Source of the DNA: Deltaproteobacteria bacterium
Lineage (GTDB): Bacteria; Desulfobacterota; Desulfomonilia; Desulfomonilales; Desulfomonilaceae
DNA: 33,789 nt
Direction: 5' to 3'
Assembly: GCA_021777225.1 (NCBI GenBank)
Contig: JAJYDQ010000044.1
Location: 1 to 33,789 of the forward strand
The notes beneath the pieces are model-generated. The model was not told the origin of the DNA. It ran no database searches and worked only from the letters and a program-made list of their open reading frames with translations. Shown here in pieces: positions 1 to 7,242 of the stretch (position 1 is the stretch's first letter; each line of letters starts with the position of its first letter). The position numbers and the translations under genes were made by a program.

Positions 1-756
1 CTTGATAACTTCAGGATTCTCCTGGATTTCCGCCGGCGTGCCATCAGCAATTTTCACCCCAAAATTCAATGCCATGACGCGATCCGACAGGTCCATGACA
101 ACACCCATGTCATGTTCGACTAAAACACATGTGATATTCCAACGCTTATCTTCATTTATATCTATAATAAAACGGGCCATATCTTCGACTTCTTCGAGGT
201 TCAAACCGGCTAGAGGCTCGTCCAGCAGAATAAGTTCCGGTTTCACAGCCAAGGCCCTAGCTAATTCTATTCTCTTCTGGAGACCATACGGAAGCATCCC
301 GGTAACTTCATTTCGAACCGCTTCAATTTCAAGAAGATCTATAATCTCTTCCTCAATAAATTTTCTGGTTTCTATTTCTTCCCGGGACGTTCGTCCCCAG
401 TACATGCACGAACTAAGCAAGCCGGATTTGAGATGCAGATGTCGGCCAAGACGAATATTGTCAAGGACCGTCATGCCACCGAATAGTTCTATTTTTTGAA
501 ATGTTCTCGATAAACCCATGGAAGCGCGTCGATGCGGCGAATATTTACTTATATCCACACCCTTGAAGAAAAGTTCGCCCTTCTTAGGGTGATACAAGCC
601 GTTAACGCAGTTCATCATGCAGGTCTTACCCGCGCCGTTAGGGCCTATGATCGAGAAGATCTCTCCCTTATGCACCTTAAAACTGACGTTGGTTAGAGCG
701 GCCACTCCATGGAACGATAGAAAAATGTTCTTCGCCTCAAGTATGACTTCCGACAT
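1..756 (-). CDS. livG: Branched-chain amino acid ABC transporter ATP-binding protein, LivG type (3' end cut by window)
   Basis: ATPase subunit of a HAAT-family importer, which would power uptake of leucine, isoleucine and valine (or related acids) from the cytoplasmic side. The frame is open from an ATG at 756 to the window edge, giving 252 residues without a stop, so the C-terminus is missing. Visible are Walker A GPNGAGKT (about residues 38-45), the LivG-style signature LPYGLQKRIELARALA, Walker B ending LILLDEPLAGL, and the switch region VLVEHDMGVV. A Shine-Dalgarno AAAGGGGAT sits just upstream of the ATG. It is divergent from the acyl-CoA operon starting at 1575, which fits uptake of leucine beside its degradation. 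The exact substrate is inferred. LivG rather than LivF is favoured by the HDMGVVMDLSDRV stretch. Confidence 0.9.
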   Translation of the reverse strand, partial: MSEVILEAKNIFLSFHGVAALTNVSFKVHKGEIFSIIGPNGAGKTCMMNCVNGLYHPKKGELFFKGVDISKYSPHRRASMGLSRTFQKIELFGGMTVLDNIRLGRHLHLKSGLLSSCMYWGRTSREEIETRKFIEEEIIDLLEIEAVRNEVTGMLPYGLQKRIELARALAVKPELILLDEPLAGLNLEEVEDMARFIIDINEDKRWNITCVLVEHDMGVVMDLSDRVMALNFGVKIADGTPAEIQENPEVIK

Positions 757-927
757 TCAATATCCCCTTTGCGAATCGCATGAAACAAATTGAGCGTCTT
801 GGCGACGGAACAAACTATTTTTGGTAGCAATAATTTAGCAAAAAAGTACGTATTCCCGTCCTAGCTAATCGACGGGGATACCCAGCTGAAGATGAGGGTC
901 AGACTCTACCAAAAATAGCCGTTATGA

Positions 928-1116
928 TCAACTTAATGTTGACTCGACGATACGACGCAATATTTCTCTAATAAAAAAACCAGCTTTGGAATTCAAAGAG
1001 ACCGGGACGAGTGGTTTCCCGTGGCTCTGACACGTTGTTAACCTCATGTCATCATATAAACGCGGACCATGAAACTTCATGAATTCACGACCTGCAGTAT
1101 TGAAGTAAACAGCCAC
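928..1116 (-). CDS. Doubtful 62-residue open frame, possibly a gene remnant
   Basis: GTG-started frame giving a 62-residue protein with a basic, Leu/Ile-rich C-terminus (FFIREILRRIVESTLS). The frame stays open upstream to about 1191, so a longer degraded gene is possible, but no start with a good ribosome binding site is visible. I recognise no domain. It lies alone in a divergent intergenic region. It may be only chance coding; it is listed because nothing overlaps it. Confidence 0.15.
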   Translation of the reverse strand: MAVYFNTAGREFMKFHGPRLYDDMRLTTCQSHGKPLVPVSLNSKAGFFIREILRRIVESTLS

Positions 1117-1132
1117 ACCACTACTTGATCGA

Positions 1133-1169
1133 CGCTGTGGCGCCTTTGGCGACAGCGACTGAAATTTTT
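1133..1169 (+). terminator. Possible terminator-like hairpin
   Basis: CGCTGT (1133-1138) pairs with ACAGCG (1152-1157), and inside it CGCC (1141-1144) pairs with GGCG (1148-1151) around a TTT loop, with a two-base GG bulge. A run of five T follows at 1165-1169, seven bases after the stem, which is further than is usual. No plus-strand gene precedes it, so its role is unclear; it could be a relic. Confidence 0.25.
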
Positions 1170-1417
1170 CATATGATTTGATTGTAGATTAAATCGATGA
1201 GTCATTAATGTATCAATCATGAACAATCTGGAGTTGAAAAGTCAAGACGAAAAATGTTATAGCACTCTTGTTCTTGAATTTCATCCTGAACTTTCTTCTA
1301 GTTAGACCACTCTTTTTTTTATGTTCGGGTCAAGTCTTTTTTTCGATTTTGTTAACCGTTGGTAAAGTAATGAGGTCTTACAACTCGAACGAATTTCTTT
1401 TAATATTTGACAAAGGC

Positions 1418-1435
1418 AGTTCACTATAATGAACT
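1418..1435. promoter_or_regulatory. Palindromic operator-like site with TATAAT core
   Basis: AGTTCA-CTATAA-TGAACT is a perfect 6-bp inverted repeat with a 6-bp spacer, and it contains a consensus TATAAT (1425-1430). A TTGACA lies at 1407-1412 but only 12 bases away, too close to be its -35. The arrangement suggests a repressor site covering a -10 box of the operon beginning at 1575, about 140 bases downstream. The cognate regulator is not in the window. Confidence 0.35.
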
Positions 1436-1574
1436 AATGCGCAATCAAGAACCCAATTAGTCAAATCTTTGGAAAACTAAAATTCCTATACCAGTGAGAA
1501 CATCGGCCTAAGCAGGCATGATCCTCCCGCTGCATCCGATTGTTGTCACCAATTAATTTTTGGAGGAAAGACAC

Positions 1575-2366
1575 ATGGCTGAAGATAGCGCCCTCCTGAA
1601 AGAGTCACATGATGGCGTGCTCGTTTTGACCATCAATCGACCCAACGCGTTAAACTGTTTCAACATGCCTCTTCTTGAGACTTTCCAGTCAACAATAAAC
1701 GAAGTTGCGTTTGACGGCTCGATAAGGGCTATCCTTATTACTGGATCCACTGAAGGAAAGAACGCTTTTAGCACAGGGGCCGATTTGAAGGAACGCGCCG
1801 GTATGACACCAGATGAGGTCAGACATTATATCCGGACAATTCGGGACTTGTTTACGTCTGTAGAAGAATTCCCTAAACCGGTCATTGCCGCTGTCAATGG
1901 TTACGCTTTTGGTGGAGGCCTGGAATTGGCGTTGGCCTGCGATATCAGAATAGCGTCAAGCACTGCCATCGTAGGGCTTACGGAAACTTCTCTCGCTATA
2001 ATTCCTGGGGCAGGCGGCACGCAGCGTCTACCCAGGATTGTCGGAATAGCCAGGGCTAAGGAAATGATTTTTAGGGCAAGGAGAATCAGTGCCGAGGAAG
2101 GTCTTGAATATGGCCTGTTCCTTGAAGTGATCGAACCTCCAAACCTTCTAAAACGAGCTTTTGAGATCGCAGCCGAGATCGCAAAGAATGGGCCAGTAGC
2201 GTTAGCGCAAGCTAAATTCGCCATAAACAAAGGCATAGAGGTCAGTCTCCCTGTTGGGCTTGCCATAGAATCCAACGCGTATGCGGTCACTATTCCGACG
2301 AAAGATCGAGTCGAGGGTCTAACCGCCTTCAGAGAAAAGAGAAAACCCGTATATTCCGGGGAATAA
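1575..2366 (+). CDS. Enoyl-CoA hydratase, probable 3-methylglutaconyl-CoA hydratase
   Basis: Crotonase-fold hydratase, 263 residues. The start is the ATG at 1575 behind the strong Shine-Dalgarno GGAGGAAAG; an in-frame TTG at 1560 lies upstream of it and is unlikely. The oxyanion-hole segments FSTGADLKE (65-73) and FGGGLELALACD (about 112-123) are present, as is ETSLAIIPGAGGTQRLPR (137-154). This last motif closely recalls the AUH/LiuC subgroup (3-methylglutaconyl-CoA hydratase), and both candidate catalytic glutamates (E117, E137) are kept. It is first in an operon with an HMG-CoA-lyase-like gene 13 bases downstream and acetoacetyl-CoA synthetase, which supports hydration of 3-methylglutaconyl-CoA to HMG-CoA in leucine/isovalerate catabolism. 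A generic short-chain enoyl-CoA hydratase is the alternative. Confidence 0.85.
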   Translation: MAEDSALLKESHDGVLVLTINRPNALNCFNMPLLETFQSTINEVAFDGSIRAILITGSTEGKNAFSTGADLKERAGMTPDEVRHYIRTIRDLFTSVEEFPKPVIAAVNGYAFGGGLELALACDIRIASSTAIVGLTETSLAIIPGAGGTQRLPRIVGIARAKEMIFRARRISAEEGLEYGLFLEVIEPPNLLKRAFEIAAEIAKNGPVALAQAKFAINKGIEVSLPVGLAIESNAYAVTIPTKDRVEGLTAFREKRKPVYSGE

Positions 2367-2379
2367 GGGAGGATTACGA

Positions 2380-3519
2380 ATGGGTGTTCACGAACTCAAT
2401 TATCCAGCAAAAGTTCAGATAAACGACATAACCGTTCGCGATGGGTTCCAACACGAGGAAATTTGGATTCCAACAGAAGCCAAGCTATTCTATCTCGAAG
2501 AACTAATCCTTTGCGGAATCAAGCATCTGGAAGTAACCAACTTGGGAAACCCCCTGTCAATGCCTCAGTTCAAAGACTCTGACGAATTGCTCAAAAAACT
2601 GAGAAATTCAAAAAAGCTGTCCCGTGCAGGGGTCAATTGGGATGATATCACGTTGACCGCCATCACCATCAGGGAAAAAGCCGTAGACAGGGCCATCGCC
2701 GCAAGAAAGGAGGGATGGGGGCCAGACCGCATCCTAATGATGGTTTCGACTGACGAAGAACATCATTTCGCAAACTCCGGCACAACACTCCCTGCCTATT
2801 GGGAAGAAGCCAAACGTTGTATTGAAAAGGCAAAGGATGTCGGAATCAAAATGAACGGCACTGTTTCCACAATATGGGGATCGCCTATTTCCGGTCCCAC
2901 CAAGTTGGAAGACGCCGTCGAGTTCACAAAAAGGTGGCTGGATATCGGCGCATATGACATCGAACACGCGGACCATGATGGAAGCGCCCCCCCGAATCAG
3001 GTCTACAGGTACTATTCAATGATTCTAAATGAAATCCCTGATCCGAAGTTGCACATAGCGCATTTTCACGTCACCCGCGGTTGGGGAACCGCAAATTGTC
3101 TGGCTGCATTGCAGGCAGGTATTGAGATTTTTGAAGCTACTTTAGGAGGCTTGGGAGGCCAACCAGCCAATTTTCTCGATCGTGTTCCGGTAAGTGGAAC
3201 TGGCTCATACTACTACCGAGACCCAAACGTAGTGGGTTTGCAGTGCATTGAAGACATGACGGTAATGATGGACGAAATGGGTATTGATACTGGCGTTGAT
3301 GTCGACCGCTTGCTGGACTTGGGGACCATGATGGAAAAGACTATCGGCAGGCGCCTACGATCAGAGTCGATATTGAACCGCAGAATTCCCAAAGAACCTC
3401 GTCTGGAATACAAAAGAAGAGGCCTGAGCGAGTTAAAAAAGAAATTTGGTGAAGCGCCTGGCCAAAACATTCCGGAATCATGGCCTGAGAAGGCGATTTA
3501 CAAGTCAAGAGAGGATTAA
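2380..3519 (+). CDS. HMG-CoA lyase-like DRE-TIM metallolyase lacking the usual catalytic Cys
   Basis: 379-residue TIM-barrel lyase/carboxyltransferase (HMGL-like). By family and context it would cleave HMG-CoA to acetoacetate and acetyl-CoA. Seen: N-terminal ITVRDGFQHE with the metal-ligand Asp (D21), IEHADHDGSAPPN, the HFH metal pair (H228, H230), and the loop GLGGQP at 257-262. HMG-CoA lyases normally read GLGGCP[FY] here, and that Cys is catalytic; this protein has Gln261. It is also longer than the usual roughly 300 residues, with a charged C-terminal tail. Start ATG has GGAGG 6-7 bases upstream. It lies between a methylglutaconyl-CoA hydratase-like gene and acetoacetyl-CoA synthetase, so an acetoacetate-releasing role is likely. 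A different substrate or chemistry is possible. Confidence 0.8.
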   Translation: MGVHELNYPAKVQINDITVRDGFQHEEIWIPTEAKLFYLEELILCGIKHLEVTNLGNPLSMPQFKDSDELLKKLRNSKKLSRAGVNWDDITLTAITIREKAVDRAIAARKEGWGPDRILMMVSTDEEHHFANSGTTLPAYWEEAKRCIEKAKDVGIKMNGTVSTIWGSPISGPTKLEDAVEFTKRWLDIGAYDIEHADHDGSAPPNQVYRYYSMILNEIPDPKLHIAHFHVTRGWGTANCLAALQAGIEIFEATLGGLGGQPANFLDRVPVSGTGSYYYRDPNVVGLQCIEDMTVMMDEMGIDTGVDVDRLLDLGTMMEKTIGRRLRSESILNRRIPKEPRLEYKRRGLSELKKKFGEAPGQNIPESWPEKAIYKSRED

Positions 3520-3522
3520 TAC

Positions 3523-5472
3523 ATGGAGCCACTTTGGATGCCTTCGGCGGAACGTGTAAAAAGTTCTAACATCATGAGTTTCATCAGTAAGGTGAACAAA
3601 AAGTACACCCTTTCCATATCGAATTTTCATGAGCTTTATCAATGGTCGATAGATTGTCGGGAAAATTTCTGGGCTTCCGTTTGGGAGTTTGGGGGTATAA
3701 TTGCTTCCCAGCCTTACGAGAAAGTATTGGAAGATTCTTCGGAAATGATCGGAGCCAAGTGGTTTCAAGGCGCCAGGCTCAACTTCGCGGAAAACCTTCT
3801 CAGATTTAGGGATGATCAGGTGGCGTTAGCGTTTAAGGGTGAGGGTTTACCTGTCCGGAAGATGACTTACGCCCAATTGTACGATGCTGTAGCCCGTTTG
3901 GCTGCGTCCATGAGAGCCGCTGGAGTAACTGTAGGAGACCGAGTCGCAGGATATGTTCCCAACATGACCGAGACCGTAATTGCAATGCTGGCTACCACCA
4001 GTATTGGCGCGATCTGGTCTTCGTGTTCACCCGATTTTGGTATTAAGGGTGTTCTGGATCGTTTCGGACAAATAGAACCCAAAATACTGTTTACCGCCAA
4101 TGGCTATTATTATAACGGGAAGAGTCATGATTGTCTTGGAAAGATAGCGGGAATTATCAAGGAGCTACCCAGCATTCAAAAGGTCGTGGTTTTCCCTTAT
4201 ACCCTGGAAAATCCAGATTTAGCCCCGGTTCCAAACGCTATCCTCCTTGAAGATTTCATGTCAAAGGAAAAGGGTTTGTCGATAACATTCGAACAACTCC
4301 CGTTTGATCATCCGCTCTACATCATGTATTCATCCGGCACTACCGGCCTTCCAAAATGCATGGTTCACGGAGCGGGAGGGACCCTAATCCAGCATCTCAA
4401 AGAGCACTTGTTACATTGCGATCTTAAACGCGAGGACAGGACCTATTACTTCACCACCTGCGGATGGATGATGTGGAACTGGCTTGTGAGCGCCCTAGCG
4501 GTGGGGGCCACAGTGATCCTTTTTGATGGTTCTCCCTTCTATCCTGACCCAGGCGCAATCTTCAAGCTGGCTGAAGAAGAAAAGATGACGATCTTCGGGA
4601 CCAGCGCAAGATATATATCTGGTATTGAAAAAGCCGGACTGAAACCGAAAGAACAATATGATCTTTCGGCACTTAAATTGATGTGCTCAACAGGCTCACC
4701 CCTGGCGGAAGAAAGTTTTCGGTACGTTTATCGGGACATAAAGGAAGATATTGATTTGGCTTCTATATCCGGCGGTACTGACATCGTTTCGTGTTTCGCC
4801 CTCGGATGTCCGATACTGCCTGTATATGAAGGGGAATTGCAGTGCCGTGGCTTGGGCATGAAAATTCAGGCATTCGATGGTTACGGCAAACCGGTGCTGG
4901 GGCAACAGGGTGAATTGGTCTGCACAGCGTCATTTCCATCCATGCCTATATGTTTTTGGAAAGATAGCGATCAGAAGAAATATCGTTCGGCCTATTTTTC
5001 AGTCTTTCCCAAGGTCTGGCATCATGGGGATTATGTAGAGATAACAGAACATGGTGGCGTTAAAATTTACGGCCGATCCGACGCCACCTTGAATCCTTCC
5101 GGCGTCAGAATTGGCACCGCTGAAATATACAGACAGGTAGAATCTCTGGATGAAATTGCCGATAGCATTGTCGTCGGTCAGGATTGGGAGAACGATGTAA
5201 GAGTGCTGCTGTTTGTTAAGACAGCCGCCGGGGTGGTTCTGGATGAAGCGCTAAAACAGAAAATAAAGAAAACCATTAGAGAGAATACAACACCAAGGCA
5301 TGTGCCGGCGCTTATTCTGCCCATAGATGACATTCCGGTGACGCTGAACGGAAAAAAGGTGGAACTCGCTGTCAGGAATATCATCGAAGGGAAACCCGTC
5401 ACCAATAAGGACGCGTTAGCCAACCCTGGGATCCTGGACCAATTCTTGAACTTTCCGGAACTTAAAGTCTAG
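3523..5472 (+). CDS. Acetoacetyl-CoA synthetase (acetoacetate-CoA ligase)
   Basis: Acyl-adenylate-forming enzyme of 649 residues, the usual AACS length, activating acetoacetate with ATP and CoA in the cytosol. Seen: the ACS N-terminal region (YQWSIDCRENFWASVWEF), the phosphate loop YSSGTTGLPK (269-278) followed by the AACS-like MVHGAGG, SGGTDIVSCFALG, YGRSDATLNPSGVRIGTAEIY, and the C-terminal NGKKVELAVR with the catalytic Lys. It starts three bases after the lyase gene stop, behind AGAGGAT, so translation is probably coupled. As the third gene it would turn the acetoacetate released by the lyase into acetoacetyl-CoA for thiolysis. The operon ends here at a clear terminator. Confidence 0.92.
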   Translation: MEPLWMPSAERVKSSNIMSFISKVNKKYTLSISNFHELYQWSIDCRENFWASVWEFGGIIASQPYEKVLEDSSEMIGAKWFQGARLNFAENLLRFRDDQVALAFKGEGLPVRKMTYAQLYDAVARLAASMRAAGVTVGDRVAGYVPNMTETVIAMLATTSIGAIWSSCSPDFGIKGVLDRFGQIEPKILFTANGYYYNGKSHDCLGKIAGIIKELPSIQKVVVFPYTLENPDLAPVPNAILLEDFMSKEKGLSITFEQLPFDHPLYIMYSSGTTGLPKCMVHGAGGTLIQHLKEHLLHCDLKREDRTYYFTTCGWMMWNWLVSALAVGATVILFDGSPFYPDPGAIFKLAEEEKMTIFGTSARYISGIEKAGLKPKEQYDLSALKLMCSTGSPLAEESFRYVYRDIKEDIDLASISGGTDIVSCFALGCPILPVYEGELQCRGLGMKIQAFDGYGKPVLGQQGELVCTASFPSMPICFWKDSDQKKYRSAYFSVFPKVWHHGDYVEITEHGGVKIYGRSDATLNPSGVRIGTAEIYRQVESLDEIADSIVVGQDWENDVRVLLFVKTAAGVVLDEALKQKIKKTIRENTTPRHVPALILPIDDIPVTLNGKKVELAVRNIIEGKPVTNKDALANPGILDQFLNFPELKV

Positions 5473-5494
5473 TAGACATTTTTCATATGTATTT

Positions 5495-5530
5495 GGGCCT
5501 GAAGCGATTTACTCACCTCAGGCCCGTTTT
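5495..5530 (+). terminator. Rho-independent terminator of the leucine-type operon
   Basis: GGGCCTGA (5495-5502) pairs perfectly with TCAGGCCC (5518-5525) around a 15-base loop and is followed by GTTTT. It lies 22 bases after the acetoacetyl-CoA synthetase stop codon. Confidence 0.8.
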
Positions 5531-5830
5531 CCCATCAACTCCCGGATGTCTCGGTTTGGGAAAGTATTTTAGTGAGGCCAGAGTCCAATCTTGTCCTATT
5601 CGACCAGTCCCCCTGCACAAACCCTGTCATGCCTAAGCCTGCGTAACTTCCGTTGATATACTGAGGGGAATCTGATAGGGACGACTGCAGTCGCGCCGTG
5701 CGAAATGAGCGAGACCAGCCATTCGAACTGATCTTCAACAGGCTGAATCTTAAAAGCCACTAGGCTGATCTCATCCAAAGGAGGCTGAATTGCAAGCTAA
5801 TGAGGTAATTCAGGCATCAGGCATTTTGTC
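5531..5830. other. Intergenic island with palindrome, no supported gene
   Basis: Three hundred bases between the terminator and the MFS gene. Short overlapping minus-strand open frames (about 5535-5778) exist, but none has a ribosome binding site or recognisable domain. The segment around 5640-5710 has a repeat-element look: it contains the perfect 12-bp palindrome CGACTGCAGTCG (5682-5693) in a GC-rich context unlike the flanks. I see no second copy in this window. It may be a dispersed intergenic repeat. Confidence 0.3.
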
Positions 5831-7003
5831 ATGACCCAACCGAAAGGTCTCCTAAACCGGCAATTCATAGCTTTAAATGGAATAGCTTTTTTCACCTATT
5901 GCAATCTCGCAATTTTTTTTGAATTCCATGATTATTTGTCAACTCTACCCATACCCTCCATGTGGATAGGCTTCCTTATAGCCGTATTTTCACTTACAGC
6001 ATTGATTGTACGGCCGATAGTGAGCCCATTCATTACTGTTCAGAATTCAAGAAAGTGGATGTTCACAGGTTGTTGTTTTTTGATTGCTTCTTTAACTCTT
6101 TACAATTTTGCGACTGGCTTTTGGAGTATGACGGTCACTCGTGCGATCCATGGCGCCGCATACGTTGTGATGCGCACATCAGCTACTACCAAGTTCGTGT
6201 CTGTTATCCCCGAGGATAGGAGTGCCCAGGCTTTCGGACTTTTGTCTGTCATTTCTCTCTTGCCGTTTGCCTTAATTCCACCATTGCTGAAACCGTTGAC
6301 AGGCTATTTTGAAGGATTTGACGGAGTGATAAACATTTCAGCGGCATTGATGTTGATCAATTTACCTCTAATTGCTTTGTTAAAATCTTCCTGGACCACA
6401 GATCCTGATGGAGAAAGCGCATTGAGCATTAGTGAAATTGCCTTAAATCTTGGGGATCAACGAATCTGGTCGCTACTTGCCATAAATCTAATTGTGTGGA
6501 CATCCTTCACCACAATCTTTTTTTATCTAAAAGGTTTCGGTGAGAAAATAGGGATTTCTAATCCAGGTTATTTCTTTTTAGTTTCAACTTTCACCGAAAT
6601 GGCTGTAAGGGTTTTTGCGGGCCACTTGTTTGATAAAATCAACAAAAAGATTTCCCTTTTGGCGTCACTTATTTTACTAACATTTGGCTACATGTCGATA
6701 GGGATTGCAACTACTCCTATTGGTTTTTACAGCCTGGGACTGGTTTTGGGTTTAGGGTGGGGGACAATTCTTCCAGTGATAAACGGTTTCCTCTTTGATG
6801 TTTCCGCACCGAAATTTAGAGGCTTAAACGCCAATCTTGCAACAGAAATGTTTCAGGCTGGCTTTACACTCGGGCCATTCTTGGGCGGCCTAGTTTTGTT
6901 TAGTTACGGATACTTGCCCCTATTCTTTCTGAGTGGTCTAATATTGTTAGCGGCAATTCCGTTAACATTTCTTTCGACTAATGAGACCAAAGTAAAGCAA
7001 TGA
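5831..7003 (+). CDS. Major facilitator superfamily transporter
   Basis: 390-residue integral membrane protein with about 12 hydrophobic segments in two six-helix halves. The loop after helix 2 contains VRPIVSPFITVQNSRKWMF, a degenerate MFS motif A (the usual G-x-x-x-D-R/K-x-G-R/K-R). The second-half equivalent is AGHLFDKINKKISL. It most resembles small-molecule or drug exporters of the MFS_1 family; the substrate cannot be read. The ATG at 5831 has only a weak upstream CAGG. Codon use is more AT-rich than in the neighbouring operon (many TTT, ATT, TTA). It stands alone between an operon terminator and tRNA-Phe, so it may have been acquired separately. Confidence 0.8.
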   Translation: MTQPKGLLNRQFIALNGIAFFTYCNLAIFFEFHDYLSTLPIPSMWIGFLIAVFSLTALIVRPIVSPFITVQNSRKWMFTGCCFLIASLTLYNFATGFWSMTVTRAIHGAAYVVMRTSATTKFVSVIPEDRSAQAFGLLSVISLLPFALIPPLLKPLTGYFEGFDGVINISAALMLINLPLIALLKSSWTTDPDGESALSISEIALNLGDQRIWSLLAINLIVWTSFTTIFFYLKGFGEKIGISNPGYFFLVSTFTEMAVRVFAGHLFDKINKKISLLASLILLTFGYMSIGIATTPIGFYSLGLVLGLGWGTILPVINGFLFDVSAPKFRGLNANLATEMFQAGFTLGPFLGGLVLFSYGYLPLFFLSGLILLAAIPLTFLSTNETKVKQ

Positions 7004-7068
7004 GTGTTTATGTGACTTTTAGGGAGAGTTTTTAGGTTAGGAACTTATTAAAATCCTTGGTCTTTGCG

Positions 7069-7144
<76 letters not shown>

Positions 7145-7242
7145 AACCGAAAGCCATACTAACGTCTTGAAGGAGTTATGTCAACGGGTTTTGGCGCAAT
7201 CTGGAAGGTAAAACACTATCCCGATTATCAAACTAGGTAAAA

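Larger units (their letters stand above)
757..1574. other. Long divergent intergenic region between livG and the leucine-type operon
   Basis: About 820 bases with no convincing gene. It holds the livG Shine-Dalgarno at its left end, a weak minus-strand open frame (928-1116), a GC-rich hairpin at 1133-1157, a symmetric operator-like site at 1418-1435, and the Shine-Dalgarno GGAGGAAAG at 1562-1570 for the next gene. The stretch 1170-1500 is AT-rich and otherwise featureless to my eye. It probably carries both divergent promoters. Confidence 0.6.

Noticed and set aside
2-499. 165-residue plus-strand open frame at the left edge
   Set aside because: Ser/Thr/Arg-rich antisense shadow of livG, which is clearly coding on the minus strand.
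5535-5778. Two overlapping minus-strand open frames of 60-67 residues
   Set aside because: No ribosome binding site, no domain; low-complexity look. Probably non-coding repeat-like DNA.
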